A stretch of 64,000 nucleotides of DNA from Rhodoplanes tepidamans (GTDB taxonomy: Bacteria > Pseudomonadota > Alphaproteobacteria > Rhizobiales > Xanthobacteraceae), in the NCBI RefSeq assembly GCF_030813915.1, contig NZ_JAUSUJ010000006.1, forward strand, positions 62,001 through 126,000. The letters are read 5' to 3'. The position numbers and the translations under genes are program-made. Positions 41,324 through 50,654 of this stretch are shown in pieces; positions within the stretch are counted from its first letter, which is position 1; each line of letters starts with the position of its first letter. The notes under the pieces are model-generated. The model was given only the letters and a program-made list of their open reading frames with translations. It made no database searches and was not told the DNA's origin.

Positions 41324-43749
41324 CAGGCCCTCAGCACGCCGCCGGTCCGCTTGACGATCTCGCCGACGATCTTCTGCCCCACCGCCTCGATCTCCTCGTC
41401 CGTGAGGGTCTTGTCGCGCGGCTGCAGCGTGACCGCGATGGCGACCGACTTCCGGCCGGGATCGATGCCCTTGCCCTCGTAGACGTCGAACACCGTGACG
41501 CCGGCGATCAGCTTGCGGTCGGCGCTCTGCGCGGCCCGCACGATGTCGGCGCCCTTCACGGCGTGGTCGACGATGAAGGCGAAGTCGCGCGTCACCGGCT
41601 GGAAGGCGGCGAGCTCCAGCGGCGGCTTCGCCCGCGTCGCCTTGGCTTTCGGCTCGGGGATGCGGTCGAGGATCAGCTCGAAGGCGACGACGGGCCCTGC
41701 GACGTCGAGCGCCTCGAGCAGCCGCGGGTGCAGCTCGCCGAAATGCCCGAAGACGAGCTTCGGCCCCATCTGCAGCGTGCCGGAGCGGCCCGGATGCAGC
41801 CACGCCGGACCGCCGGGCTGGATCTGCACGCCCTGCACGGGCGCGCCGCAGGCGGCGAGCACCGCGAGCGCGTCACCCTCGATGTCGAAGGCGTCGGCGG
41901 CCGCCGCGCCGGTGCGCCAGTGGCGCCCGGTGCCGGTCGGCCGCGCGAGGCCGCGCCGCAGGCCGGCGGCGGCGACGAACTGATCCTCGGGCTTGTCACC
42001 CCGGAAGATCTGGCCGACCTCGAACAGCGCGACATCCGGAAAGCCGCGGTCGGCGTTGCGCTGCGCCGAGGCGATCAGGCCGGGCAGCAGGCTCGGCCGC
42101 ATGTCGGACAGCTCGGCCGCGATCGGGTTGGCGAGCGCCAGCTCAGGGCTTCCGCCGCCGAACAGCTCGGCCTCCCGCTTCGAGATGAACGACCAGGTGA
42201 CGGCCTCGGTGAGGCCGCGTGCGGCGAGCGCCCGCTTGGCGCGACGGGTGCGCGCCTGGATCGGGGTGAGCACCGGCTTGCGGCCGCGGTCGTCGCGCGG
42301 GAACGGCGTGAGCGGCACCCGATCGACGCCGACGATGCGCACCACCTCCTCGACCAGGTCGGCGACGCCGTCGACGTCGGGCCGCCACGACGGCACCGCG
42401 ACCTTCAGCTTCTTGGCGTCGCCGGCGACGAAGAAGCCGAGCCGGGTGAGGACACGCTTGGCCTCGGCGAGGCCGATCTCGAGCCCGGCGAGGCGCGGCA
42501 GCGCATCGAGCTGGAAGTCGATCACCCGGTCGGGGATCGGCGGGGTGCCGGCGGCCACCACCTCGGAGGGCGTGCCGCCGCAGATCTCCATGACCAGATG
42601 CGTCGCGAGGTCGAGGCCCGGCAGCATGAAAGCCGGATCGACCCCGCGCTCGAAGCGGTAGCGCGCATCGGTGACGATGCCGAGCCTGCGGCCGGTGAGC
42701 GCGATGTTGATCTCGTCCCACAGGGCCGACTCGATCAGGACGTCGGTCGTGCCCTCGTCGCAGCCCGACACCTCGCCGCCCATGATGCCGGCGAGCGACT
42801 CCACGCCGTTCTCGTCGGCGATCACGCACATGCTGTCGTCGAGCGCGTAGGTCTTGCCGTCGAGCGCCAGCAGGGACTCGCCGGCACGGCCGCGCCGGAC
42901 GACGAGGTCGCCCTTCACCTTGGCGGCGTCGAACACGTGCAGCGGCCGGGCGCGGTCGAAGGTGAGGAAGTTGGTGATGTCGACCAGCGCGTTGATCGGG
43001 CGCAGCCCGATCGCGGCGAGCCGGCGCTGCATCCATTCGGGCGACGGGCCGTTCTTGACGCCGCGCACCAGGCGGAGCCCGAAGGCCGGGCACAGCGACG
43101 GCGTGTCGCCGAAATCGAGCGTCACCGAGACGGGGCACGGGAACGCTCCCTTCACGGGCGGGATCGGCTTGTTGATCAGCGTGCCCATGTCGGCCGCCGC
43201 GAGATCGCGGGCGATGCCGGACACGCCCGTGCAGTCGGGCCGGTTGGGCGTGAGATTGATGTCGATCACCGGATCGTCGAGCTTCGCCCAGGCCGCGAAG
43301 GACGTGCCCACCGGCGCGTCCGCAGGCAGATCGATGATGCCGTCGTGATCGTCGGAGATCTCGAGCTCGGCCTCGGAGCACAGCATCCCGTGGCTCTCGA
43401 CGCCCCTTATGGTGCCGACCGAGAGCGTCAGCTTCTTGCCCGGAATCCAGGTGCCGGCCGGTGCGAACACGCTCGTCATGCCGGTGCGCGCATTGGGCGC
43501 GCCGCACACCACCTGGATCGGCTTGCCGTCGCCGGCCGGGCCGATGTCGACCATGCAGACGCGCAGCCGGTCGGCGTTCGGATGCTGCTCGGCCGAGATC
43601 ACCCGGGCGATGACGTAGGGGGCGAGGAGCTTGCCCTTGTCCTCCACCTCCTCGACCTCCAGCCCGATCATGGTGAGTTTTTCCACGATCGCTGCGAGCC
43701 GCTCGTCGGTGTCGAGATGGTCTTTGAGCCAGGAGAGGGTGAATTTCAT
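41323..43749 (-). CDS. pheT: Phenylalanyl-tRNA synthetase beta subunit
   Basis: 808-aa beta subunit; with PheS it forms the alpha2-beta2 enzyme that charges tRNA-Phe. Domains: an N-terminal tRNA-binding (OB) domain ([20 protein letters not shown]), B3/B4 editing region ([17 protein letters not shown]), B5 domain ([19 protein letters not shown]), a catalytic-like core, and a C-terminal FDX-ACB anticodon-binding domain ([22 protein letters not shown]). It begins only 3 bp after the stop of the intervening DUF559 gene (TAAGACATG), with a weak ribosome site, so its translation may depend on that gene. Confidence 0.96.
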   Translation of the reverse strand: MKFTLSWLKDHLDTDERLAAIVEKLTMIGLEVEEVEDKGKLLAPYVIARVISAEQHPNADRLRVCMVDIGPAGDGKPIQVVCGAPNARTGMTSVFAPAGTWIPGKKLTLSVGTIRGVESHGMLCSEAELEISDDHDGIIDLPADAPVGTSFAAWAKLDDPVIDINLTPNRPDCTGVSGIARDLAAADMGTLINKPIPPVKGAFPCPVSVTLDFGDTPSLCPAFGLRLVRGVKNGPSPEWMQRRLAAIGLRPINALVDITNFLTFDRARPLHVFDAAKVKGDLVVRRGRAGESLLALDGKTYALDDSMCVIADENGVESLAGIMGGEVSGCDEGTTDVLIESALWDEINIALTGRRLGIVTDARYRFERGVDPAFMLPGLDLATHLVMEICGGTPSEVVAAGTPPIPDRVIDFQLDALPRLAGLEIGLAEAKRVLTRLGFFVAGDAKKLKVAVPSWRPDVDGVADLVEEVVRIVGVDRVPLTPFPRDDRGRKPVLTPIQARTRRAKRALAARGLTEAVTWSFISKREAELFGGGSPELALANPIAAELSDMRPSLLPGLIASAQRNADRGFPDVALFEVGQIFRGDKPEDQFVAAAGLRRGLARPTGTGRHWRTGAAAADAFDIEGDALAVLAACGAPVQGVQIQPGGPAWLHPGRSGTLQMGPKLVFGHFGELHPRLLEALDVAGPVVAFELILDRIPEPKAKATRAKPPLELAAFQPVTRDFAFIVDHAVKGADIVRAAQSADRKLIAGVTVFDVYEGKGIDPGRKSVAIAVTLQPRDKTLTDEEIEAVGQKIVGEIVKRTGGVLRA

Positions 43750-43752
43750 GTC

Positions 43753-44193
43753 TTATGACCCACAAAGCCCGCCGCGCTCTCCCCCTCCCCCGTTTGCGGG
43801 GGAGGGTAGGGAGGGGGCATGTCCGAGTGACGTGACGATCGTTTCCAGCACGCCAAGCAAATTGGTCGGCACATCGAGATTGCTGAAGCGAAGAACGCGA
43901 TGGCCCTTGGAGCGGAGAAACGCCTCGCGTCGGAGATCGTGATCACGCTGCGGTCCTTCGACGTGATGCCCTCCGTCGACCTCGACGACCAGCCGGTGCT
44001 GATGACAGAGGAAGTCGACCAGGTAAGGGCCGACCGGGGTCTGTCGACGAAAGCTCGCGCCACCGAGACGATGTGCCCGCAGGGCGTACCAGACCTTGCG
44101 TTCGGCATGGGTCATGTCCCGACGGAGCGCGCGAGAGCGCGACCGCATCCTCGGAGTGACGCGCCAGGCCGGCGATTTCGGTTGGTCAGCCAT
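43753..44193 (-). CDS. DUF559 (Vsr-like) endonuclease-domain protein inserted between pheS and pheT
   Basis: 146-aa protein with the DUF559 domain, a small PD-(D/E)XK/Vsr-like nuclease fold. Characteristic segments: RDMTHAERKVWYALRAHRLG, FRRQTPVGPYLVDFLC and RLVVEVDGGHH (Asp60, Glu71 and nearby Asp are likely catalytic), then VLRFSNLDVPTNLLGVLETI. The last 20 residues, about 126-137 in particular, are encoded by a palindromic repeat whose inverted copy lies upstream of the gene. The gene breaks the normal pheS-pheT adjacency. Function of the family is unknown; DNA repair, or mobilising the flanking repeats, are possible. Confidence 0.85.
   Translation of the reverse strand: MADQPKSPAWRVTPRMRSRSRALRRDMTHAERKVWYALRAHRLGGASFRRQTPVGPYLVDFLCHQHRLVVEVDGGHHVEGPQRDHDLRREAFLRSKGHRVLRFSNLDVPTNLLGVLETIVTSLGHAPSLPSPANGGGGERGGLCGS
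43783..43817. repeat. Palindromic repeat, left copy, inside the 3' end of the DUF559 gene
   Basis: A 10-bp perfect stem CCCTCCCCCG / CGGGGGAGGG with loop TTTG (43783-43806), followed by TAGGGAGGGGG. It is the inverted counterpart of the copy at 44216-44251, matching over about 35 bases with a handful of differences. It encodes part of the C-terminal tail of the DUF559 protein. Confidence 0.85.
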
Positions 44194-44215
44194 GATCGAC
44201 CCGTCGTGCCGCCTT

Positions 44216-44251
44216 CCCCCTCCCCGACCCTCCCCCGCACGCGGGGGAGGG
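44216..44251. repeat. Palindromic repeat, right copy, upstream of the DUF559 gene
   Basis: An 11-bp perfect stem CCCTCCCCCGC / GCGGGGGAGGG with an AC loop (44228-44251), preceded by CCCCCTCCCCGA. In reverse complement it matches the left copy. It lies in the 109-bp gap between the pheS stop and the DUF559 start, so the nuclease gene is bracketed by inverted repeats. Confidence 0.85.
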
Positions 44252-44302
44252 AGTCCGCGCCGCCCTTGCGTTTGCGTCGCGGCTTCTAACAGCTTGCGGC
44301 GC

Positions 44303-45385
44303 TCACCCGCTCAGTCCCCCCGCGAGCGTCGGGAAGTCGAGCGGGCGGAAGCCGTAGTGGTCGAGCCAGCGGACGTCGGCCTCGAAGAAGGCGCGCAGGT
44401 CCGGCATGCCGTATTTCAGCATGGCGATGCGGTCGATCCCCATGCCCCAGGCGAAGCCCTGGTAGACGTCGGGGTCGATGCCGCAGTTGCGCAGCACGTT
44501 GGGGTGCACCATCCCGCAGCCGAGGATCTCGAGCCAGTCCTCGCCCTCGCCGAAGCGGATCTCGCCCTTGTCGCGGCGGCACTGGATGTCGACCTCCAGC
44601 GACGGCTCGGTGAACGGGAAGAACGACGGCCGGAACCGCATCTTCACCTGGTCGACCTCGAAGAAGGCCTTGCAGAACTCGGCGAGGATCCACTTCAGGT
44701 GGCCGAGATGCGAGCCCTTGTCGATGACGAGGCCCTCGACCTGATGGAACATCGGCGTGTGGGTCTGGTCCGAGTCGCAGCGGTAGGTGCGGCCCGGACA
44801 GATCACCCGGATCGGCGGCTCCTGCGACAGCATGGTGCGCACCTGCACGGGCGAGGTGTGGGTGCGCAGCAAGAGCCGCGAGCCGTCCTGCTTCGGCGGG
44901 AAGAAGAACGTGTCGTGCATGTCCCGGGCCGGGTGGCCGACCGGGAAGTTCAGCCGGGTGAAGTTGTAGTCGTCGGTCTCGATGTCCGGACCTTCCGCGA
45001 CCGAGAAGCCCATGTCGGCGAAGATCGCCGTCAGCTCGTCGATCACCTGGCTGATCGGATGGATGCGGCCGCGGTCGAGCGGACCGTCGGGCAGCGGCAG
45101 CGTGACGTCGACCGTCTCGGTGGCGAGGCGCCGGTCGAGCGCGGCATCGCGCAGCGCGGCGCGGCGGGCCGCGAGCGCCTCGCCGAGTCGGTCCTTGAGG
45201 CCGTTGATCAGCGGCCCCTGGGTCTTGCGCTCTTCCGGCGACATCTTGCCGAGCGTGGCGAGCAGGGCCGAGACGGCGCCCTTCTTGCCCAGCGCGGCGA
45301 CCCGCACGGCCTCGAGCGCCGGCTCGTCCGCCGCCGCGGCGACGTCGGCCAGCAGACGGGCCTCGAGCTCGGCAATCTCCGACAT
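44303..45385 (-). CDS. pheS: Phenylalanyl-tRNA synthetase alpha subunit
   Basis: 360-aa class II synthetase subunit. An N-terminal coiled-coil that contacts tRNA (about 1-90) precedes the catalytic core with motif 2 ([12 protein letters not shown] ... [21 protein letters not shown]) and motif 3 ([20 protein letters not shown]). Substrates are phenylalanine, ATP and tRNA-Phe. It follows rplT by 108 bp on the same strand and belongs to the infC-rpmI-rplT-pheS-(DUF559)-pheT cluster. No pheM-like leader peptide was recognised. Confidence 0.97.
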   Translation of the reverse strand: MSEIAELEARLLADVAAAADEPALEAVRVAALGKKGAVSALLATLGKMSPEERKTQGPLINGLKDRLGEALAARRAALRDAALDRRLATETVDVTLPLPDGPLDRGRIHPISQVIDELTAIFADMGFSVAEGPDIETDDYNFTRLNFPVGHPARDMHDTFFFPPKQDGSRLLLRTHTSPVQVRTMLSQEPPIRVICPGRTYRCDSDQTHTPMFHQVEGLVIDKGSHLGHLKWILAEFCKAFFEVDQVKMRFRPSFFPFTEPSLEVDIQCRRDKGEIRFGEGEDWLEILGCGMVHPNVLRNCGIDPDVYQGFAWGMGIDRIAMLKYGMPDLRAFFEADVRWLDHYGFRPLDFPTLAGGLSG

Positions 45386-45493
45386 GGCTCACCCCAAGGC
45401 AGCGCGGCCGTCCGCACGCGCGGACGACCCGGCAACACGACCGCTGAAGGATCGCGGCCTCGGGACCCGGTCGAAGTCTCGGACCGCCCGGCC

Positions 45494-45853
45494 TCAGGCC
45501 GCGAGCGCGGCCTTGGCCTTCTCGACGATCGCCTGGAACGCCGCCGGCTCGCGGATGGCGAGATCGGACAGCACCTTGCGGTCGACCGTGATGCCGGCCT
45601 TGGCGAGACCGTCGATGAAGCGGCTGTAGGAGAGCTCGAACGGACGCACGGCGGCGTTGAGCCGCTGGATCCACAGCGCCCGCCAGGTGCGCTTCTTCAC
45701 CTTGCGGTCGCGATAGGCGTACTGCTGCGCCTTCTCGACGGCCTGCTTGGCGACCCGGATGGTGTTCTTGCGCCGGCCGTAATAGCCCTTGGCGGCCTTG
45801 AGGACCTTCTTGTGCTTGGCGTGCGCGGTGACGCCCCGTTTGACGCGGGCCAT
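45494..45853 (-). CDS. rplT: 50S ribosomal protein L20
   Basis: 119-aa primary 23S rRNA-binding protein needed early in 50S assembly. The sequence is unmistakable: [74 protein letters not shown]. In many bacteria L20 also represses its own operon by binding leader RNA; a candidate structured region lies between infC and rpmI. It is 69 bp downstream of rpmI. Confidence 0.98.
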   Translation of the reverse strand: MARVKRGVTAHAKHKKVLKAAKGYYGRRKNTIRVAKQAVEKAQQYAYRDRKVKKRTWRALWIQRLNAAVRPFELSYSRFIDGLAKAGITVDRKVLSDLAIREPAAFQAIVEKAKAALAA

Positions 45854-45922
45854 GGCTGATCTCCTGGAAACGGTTGGTGTCTAGCAGTCGAATGCCGCGT
45901 GGATGAACGCGGCGGGCGGCGA

Positions 45923-46123
45923 TCAGCCGTTGGGCATCCAATACTTCTTGATGTTGTCGCCGTCGGTCTTGAACAGGACCGTGGTGCCCCGGTGCTCGCG
46001 GATCTGCTTGGTCGACCGCTTGATCATGCCGTGACGCTTGCCGGACTGCTGGTACTTCACCTTGCCGGTGCCGGTGATCTTGAAGCGCTTTTTCGCGCCC
46101 GACTTGGTTTTCATCTTGGGCAT
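45923..46123 (-). CDS. rpmI: 50S ribosomal protein L35
   Basis: 66-aa ribosomal protein: [20 protein letters not shown], then [20 protein letters not shown]. The ATG at 46123 with AGGAGA upstream fixes the start; the open frame continues 36 codons upstream but is not L35-like. The standard partner of L20 in the infC-rpmI-rplT operon. The 295-bp gap to infC is longer than usual and contains a long hairpin. Confidence 0.97.
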   Translation of the reverse strand: MPKMKTKSGAKKRFKITGTGKVKYQQSGKRHGMIKRSTKQIREHRGTTVLFKTDGDNIKKYWMPNG

Positions 46124-46298
46124 TTGGCTCGTCTCCTGGCCGTGCGCGACCGGGCCGGGCCGAAGAGGCCCCCGGGTCCGCCGGACCGTCTGGTTGGTAT
46201 GAGCGCGCCCGGAAACGGGCACGGTGCCCAAACGGGCACGACGCCGCCACGGCAGCCCATTTATCAGCCGGGCGGCGGGAAGGCGGGGTTATGGCAGA

Positions 46299-46347
46299 GG
46301 CCGCCCCGAATGGCAACTCCGGCCGCCACCGGAAGGTCGGGGCGGCC
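46299..46347 (-). promoter_or_regulatory. Long stem-loop in the infC-rpmI spacer
   Basis: GGCCGCCCCGA (46299-46309) and TCGGGGCGGCC (46337-46347) form an 11-bp perfect stem, and inside it TCCGG-N6-CCGGA (46318-46333) forms a second hairpin. It lies about 175 bases upstream of rpmI in the minus-strand transcript. L20-binding leader RNA, an internal terminator after infC or a processing site are possible; no T-run follows. Confidence 0.5.
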
Positions 46348-46418
46348 GGAGCGGACCGTCCGAGACGGCTGTCCGGGGGCGAGGCGACCGGGCCGGCTGG
46401 GGGCCGGCGCGCGGCGGG

Positions 46419-46958
46419 TCAGCGCGGCGCCAGCACCATGACCATCTGACGACCCTCCATCTTGGCGTCCTGCTCGACCTTGGCGAGCTTGGAGGTGTCG
46501 TCCTTGACGCGGTTGAGGAGCTGGAACCCGAGCTCCTGGTGCGCCATCTCGCGCCCGCGGAACCGCAGGGTCACCTTGACCTTGTCACCCTCCTCGAAGA
46601 AGCGGTTCATGGCGCGCATCTTCACGTCGTAATCGTGGTCGTCGATCATCGGGCGGAACTTGATTTCCTTGACCTCGACGATCTTCTGACGCTTGCGCGC
46701 CTCGGCGGCCTTCTTCTGCTCCTGGTACTTGAACTTCCCGTAGTCGAGCATCTTGCAGACCGGCGGGGTCGCGTTGGGCGCGATCTCGACCAGGTCGAGC
46801 CCGGCCTCCTGGGCCAGCCGCAAGGCCTCTGCAATTGGGGTGGTGCCGCGATTGGCGCCATCCTTGTCGATCAGATGAACCTCTCGGACGCGAATCTCCT
46901 CGTTGACGCGCGGCCCGTCCTTTTGGACGGGGGGCGGCGCTCTCATGGGGCGGCGAAT
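46419..46958 (-). CDS. infC: Translation initiation factor IF-3, with AUU start codon
   Basis: IF-3 binds the 30S subunit, checks the start codon and prevents premature 50S joining. The N-domain ([20 protein letters not shown]) and C-domain ([36 protein letters not shown]) are complete. I place the start at ATT, 46958, four codons before the first ATG: relatives begin MRRP, and here the codons are ATT-CGC-CGC-CCC; GAGGAG stands 9 bases before ATT but 21 before the ATG. That gives 179 aa. AUU starts on infC are known from E. coli and allow IF-3 to repress its own synthesis. First gene of the translation cluster. Confidence 0.95.
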   Translation of the reverse strand: MRRPMRAPPPVQKDGPRVNEEIRVREVHLIDKDGANRGTTPIAEALRLAQEAGLDLVEIAPNATPPVCKMLDYGKFKYQEQKKAAEARKRQKIVEVKEIKFRPMIDDHDYDVKMRAMNRFFEEGDKVKVTLRFRGREMAHQELGFQLLNRVKDDTSKLAKVEQDAKMEGRQMVMVLAPR

Positions 46959-47161
46959 GGCTGTAAACTCCTCTGTCGTTGAACCTGTGGTCGTCGAATC
47001 CCGGGTGGTCGTGGCTGAGGTCGTCCGAATCCGAAGGCTCGGGACGACGGTCGCGACGCTGCGCCGGAAGAACCCGTCTCGCTCGTTCCCGCATCACCGC
47101 GTCGCAGACCGCTACCCAATACCGGCGGTCGCGCCGGACGGGCGCGTGCGAGAGGATCATT

Positions 47162-47190
47162 AGAATTGGGACATTCGGGTTTCAAGTCAA
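47162..47190 (-). promoter_or_regulatory. Candidate infC promoter
   Basis: Read on the minus strand: TTGACT (plus 47185-47190), 17 bases, then AATTCT (47162-47167), in the only AT-rich stretch upstream of infC. A TCTAAT box three bases further on is an alternative with a longer spacer. The -35 overlaps the end of the glycosyltransferase gene. The transcript leader would be about 195 bases. Confidence 0.4.
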
Positions 47191-48545
47191 CGTTGCCGCG
47201 GATCGACGGCCGGGCCGGCCGGGTGCGGCGTCGCCGCACCCCGGGCCGGGCCCCCGCACACGTCCGCATAGATCGACAGGATGCGGGCGGCCGTATCCTC
47301 GGGGTCGAACTCGGACAGCACCCAGGCGCGGGCCCGCTGGCCCATGGCGTGACGGGCGTGGTCCGAATAGGAGAACATCCGCACCAGAGCGGCGGCGAGC
47401 GCCGCGGCGTCCCCGGCCGGGACGCGCAGGCCGGTCATCCGGTCCTCGGGAACCGTCGGCGGCGACAGCACGGCCTCGGGCCCGGCGGCGAGGTCGGAGG
47501 CGACGACGGGCCGCGCCATCGCCATGCCTTCGAGCAGGCCGCGCGGCAGGCCCTCGAGCTGGATCGCGGCCGAAACCACCACGGTGGCGGCGGCGCAGCA
47601 GGCCGGCGGGTCGGCGCTCGGCCCGCCGAGCCGGACGACGTCCGCGGTCCGCGAGGCGAGCACCTGGTCCCACAGCTCGCCCGAGAAGCTCGACGTGCCG
47701 CCGTCCTCGCCGGCCAGCACGAACAGGAAGTCGCGCAGTCCGCGCGCCTTGAGATGGGCGGCCGCCTGCACGGCGACATGGTGGCCGCGCCGCCGGATGA
47801 TCCGGCCCGGTACCAGGACCACCCGCGTGTCGGGCGTCACGCCCCACGTCTTGCGGGCGGCGGCGATGCGGTCGGGCGCGATGCCGCCCGGATCGAACCC
47901 CGTCAGGTCGACCCCCGGGTGGACGATGGCGAGGCGCGCCCAGGGCACGCGGTGGCGCTCCACCATCAGGTCGCCGATCGGCTCGCTCACCGCGATCACC
48001 CGGTCGGCCCGCGCCATCACGCCGTTATAGATCCGCTTGAGCCGGTTCTGCTCGCGGAAGCCGGTGTAGCAGGTGGTGAGGAACGGCCGTCCGGAGGCGC
48101 GCGCGGCCGCCCAGGCGCTCCACGCCGAGGCGCGGCCGTGGGCATGGACGGCGTCGCAGCCGTGCTCGCGGATCAGCCGGTGCAGCCGGCCGGCGTTGCG
48201 GGCGATCACCAGCGGATTGTGGCTGGTCGCGTCGAGCCGCACGAACACGCCGCCGAGCCGGGCGATCTCGCCCTCGAAGCGTCCGCCCCGCGAGGCGACC
48301 ACCGGACGGTGGCCGGCCCGGCCGAGAATGCGGGCGAGCTCGATCGCGCCTTCGTCGGCGGCGCCGACGTCGAGGGTCGGAACCGTGATCAGCACCGCCA
48401 GCGGACGGACGGACGGACCCGCGGCGCCGGCGTCCGGCTCGCGCTCGCCGGGCTCGTCCGCATCCGGCCCCCGCGCCGGGATCGTCGATCCCTCCGAGGT
48501 CCCGGTTACGCGAGTTCCGTGCGACACGCCCAGAGCTGCCGGCAA
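47187..48545 (-). CDS. Glycosyltransferase family 4 protein
   Basis: 452 aa. A GT4/GT-B fold retaining glycosyltransferase: the N-terminal acceptor domain (VPTLDVGAADEGAIELARIL, DAVHAHGRASAWSAWAAARA) and C-terminal nucleotide-sugar domain (VVLVPGRIIRRRGHHVAVQA, IQLEGLPRGLLEGMAMARPV with the E-x7-E motif). It likely acts on surface polysaccharide or lipid at the inner membrane; donor and acceptor are unknown. The first 45 residues are a variable, Pro/Gly-rich tail. The start is taken as TTG at 48545 because AGGAGG sits 7 bases upstream; later in-frame GTG codons are alternatives. It is not in a polysaccharide cluster. Confidence 0.87.
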   Translation of the reverse strand: MPAALGVSHGTRVTGTSEGSTIPARGPDADEPGEREPDAGAAGPSVRPLAVLITVPTLDVGAADEGAIELARILGRAGHRPVVASRGGRFEGEIARLGGVFVRLDATSHNPLVIARNAGRLHRLIREHGCDAVHAHGRASAWSAWAAARASGRPFLTTCYTGFREQNRLKRIYNGVMARADRVIAVSEPIGDLMVERHRVPWARLAIVHPGVDLTGFDPGGIAPDRIAAARKTWGVTPDTRVVLVPGRIIRRRGHHVAVQAAAHLKARGLRDFLFVLAGEDGGTSSFSGELWDQVLASRTADVVRLGGPSADPPACCAAATVVVSAAIQLEGLPRGLLEGMAMARPVVASDLAAGPEAVLSPPTVPEDRMTGLRVPAGDAAALAAALVRMFSYSDHARHAMGQRARAWVLSEFDPEDTAARILSIYADVCGGPARGAATPHPAGPAVDPRQR

Positions 48546-48724
48546 ACATCACCCTCCTGGCGTGGACCGCTCCACGCCGACGCGGACGGGTCCGCGCGGA
48601 CGCGGCACCGATCGTCGATGCGCGCGACGCCGGTCTCCCGCCCGGCATGCCGGTATAGACCGCGGGCCGGAGGGCGGCAATATTCGTGACCGACCCATCC
48701 CGCGAGAGCCATCCGGAGTGCATC

Positions 48725-49552
48725 ATGGAGAACGACGTCGCCCACCTCGAGGTCGGCGAGGGCGCGCAGGCGCGCCGCATCGCGGTGCGGCAGCGGGCCG
48801 GCCGGGCGCCCGGCATCGTCTGGCTCGGCGGCTTCATGTCCGACATGCAGGGCACCAAGGCGCGGGCGCTCGATGCCTGGGCGGCCGAGCACGGCCACGG
48901 CATCGTCCGTTTCGACTACGCCGGGCACGGCGAATCGAGCGGCGCCTTCGCCGACGGGACCATCGGATCGTGGCTCGAGGACGCCCTCGCGGTGTTCATG
49001 ACGGCCTGCCGCGGCCCCCAGATCCTGGTCGGCTCGTCGATGGGCGGCTGGATGGCGCTGCTGCTGGCGCGCGCGCTGAAGCGCCGCGCCACGCCGTGCG
49101 ATGCGAGCATCGCCGGCATGGTGCTGATCGCGCCCGCCGTCGACTTCACCGAGGAGCTGATGTGGAAGCGCTTCCCGCCCGAGGTGAAGCGCGAGCTCGA
49201 GACCACCGGCCGCTTCGAGCGCCCGACCGACTACGACACCGGCCCGCATGTGATCACGCGGCGGCTGATCGAGGAGGGCCGCGACCACCTGCTGCTCGGC
49301 GACCTGATCGAGACCGGCTGCCCGGTGCGCATCCTGCAGGGCGTCCAGGATCCCGACGTTCCGTGGCAGCACGCGAGCGCGCTCGTCGCCCGCCTCGCCC
49401 AGGACGACGTGGTGCTCACCCTGATCAAGGACGGCGACCACCGCCTGTCGCGGCCGGAGGACATTTCGCGCATTCTCGGCGCCGTCGCCGAGATGGTCGA
49501 CAGCGTGACGGCGGCGGCATCGCACGATCGCAATACGCCGGCGGCAGGATGA
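48725..49552 (+). CDS. Alpha/beta hydrolase
   Basis: 275-aa serine hydrolase. Nucleophile elbow GSSMGGW, oxyanion region GIVWLGGFMSDMQGTKA, DYAGHGESSGAF, acid in QGVQDPDVPW and catalytic His in KDGDHRLSRPED: a complete triad. The pattern resembles the ABHD10/BEM46-like group (thioesterase or acyl-protein hydrolase). ATG at 48725 has GGAG six bases upstream; a GTG at 48686 in frame would add 13 residues. It is divergent from the glycosyltransferase. Substrate unknown. Confidence 0.87.
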   Translation: MENDVAHLEVGEGAQARRIAVRQRAGRAPGIVWLGGFMSDMQGTKARALDAWAAEHGHGIVRFDYAGHGESSGAFADGTIGSWLEDALAVFMTACRGPQILVGSSMGGWMALLLARALKRRATPCDASIAGMVLIAPAVDFTEELMWKRFPPEVKRELETTGRFERPTDYDTGPHVITRRLIEEGRDHLLLGDLIETGCPVRILQGVQDPDVPWQHASALVARLAQDDVVLTLIKDGDHRLSRPEDISRILGAVAEMVDSVTAAASHDRNTPAAG

Positions 49553-49583
49553 GCGGCCGACCCTCGTCCCCGCAGGAGCCCGC

Positions 49584-50555
49584 ATGCGTCGTCTCGCCCT
49601 CGTCCTCGCCGTCCTCTCCGCCTTGGCCTCTCCCGCCGTCGCCGCCGAATCGGTCGGCGGCGAGCGTGCCTTCTCGTTCGTGGCCCTCGGCGACATGCCC
49701 TACACGGTCCCGGCCGACTACGACCGGTTCGACCGGCTGATCGCCGCCGTCAATCGCCTGAAGCCGGCCTTCTCGATCCATGTCGGCGACACCAAGAGCG
49801 GTTCCACGGCCTGCACGGACGACGCGTTCCAGAAGGTGCTGGACCAGTTCCGGACGTTCGAGCAGCCGCTCGTCTACGCGATCGGCGACAACGAGTGGAC
49901 GGACTGCCACCGCACCGGGTCCGATCCGCGCGAGCGGCTCGCCCGCGTGCGCCAGATGTTCTTTCCGGATCCCGAGAAGAGCCTGGGCCGCGCCCCGATG
50001 GCGGTCGAAAGCCAGGCGCGCGCCATGCCGGAGTTCGCCCGCCATGTCGAGAACGCGCGCTTCGCCCGCAACGACGTTCTGTTCGTGACCCTGCACGTGG
50101 TCGGCTCGAACAACGGCTTCGAGACCCGCGATCCCGCCGCCGCGGCCGAGTATTTCGAGCGCAACCGCGCCAATCTCGCCTGGCTCGCGGCGAGCTTCGC
50201 CAAGGCGCGCGAGAGCGGCGCCAAGGCCGTGGTGATCGCCCTGCAGGCCAATCTCTGGGACATCCGCGACTCGGTCGGCACGATCCCGCCGGCGTCCGGC
50301 TTCCGCGACACCATCCAGGCGATCGAGCGCGAGGCACGCGCCTTCGGCCGGCCCGTGCTGCTGGTCCAGGGGGACTACCACACGCTCGAGGTCACCGGCT
50401 TCCGCGACACGCGGATGCGGCTGGTCCCCGGCGTTCAGCGTCTGCAGGTGATGGGCGAAACCGAGGTCCACGCAGTGCGCGTCATCGTCGACCCCGACAT
50501 GCCCGGCGTCTTCTCCTTCGTGCCGCTGATCGTGCCGGAGAACGTGAAGCCGTAG
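49584..50555 (+). CDS. Secreted metallophosphoesterase-like protein
   Basis: 323 aa with a signal peptide (MRRLALVLAVLSALASPAVA). The mature part has calcineurin-like metallophosphoesterase motifs in order: FVALGDMPY, FSIHVGDTKSG, YAIGDNEWTDCH and a late LVQGDYHT. Some metal ligands (a GDNEW in place of GNH[DE], and no clear GHxH) depart from the standard set, so activity is uncertain. Likely periplasmic. It follows the hydrolase gene by 31 bp and may be co-transcribed. I know no characterised relative. Confidence 0.72.
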   Translation: MRRLALVLAVLSALASPAVAAESVGGERAFSFVALGDMPYTVPADYDRFDRLIAAVNRLKPAFSIHVGDTKSGSTACTDDAFQKVLDQFRTFEQPLVYAIGDNEWTDCHRTGSDPRERLARVRQMFFPDPEKSLGRAPMAVESQARAMPEFARHVENARFARNDVLFVTLHVVGSNNGFETRDPAAAAEYFERNRANLAWLAASFAKARESGAKAVVIALQANLWDIRDSVGTIPPASGFRDTIQAIEREARAFGRPVLLVQGDYHTLEVTGFRDTRMRLVPGVQRLQVMGETEVHAVRVIVDPDMPGVFSFVPLIVPENVKP

Positions 50556-50654
50556 CCGCCGCAATGGACCGCGTGGCGGGGCCGGGGCCGGGGCCGGCGA
50601 TCGAAAGCACGGCCCGTGCGTTGAGGGACAGACCCTCGCACCGGGACCGCCGCC

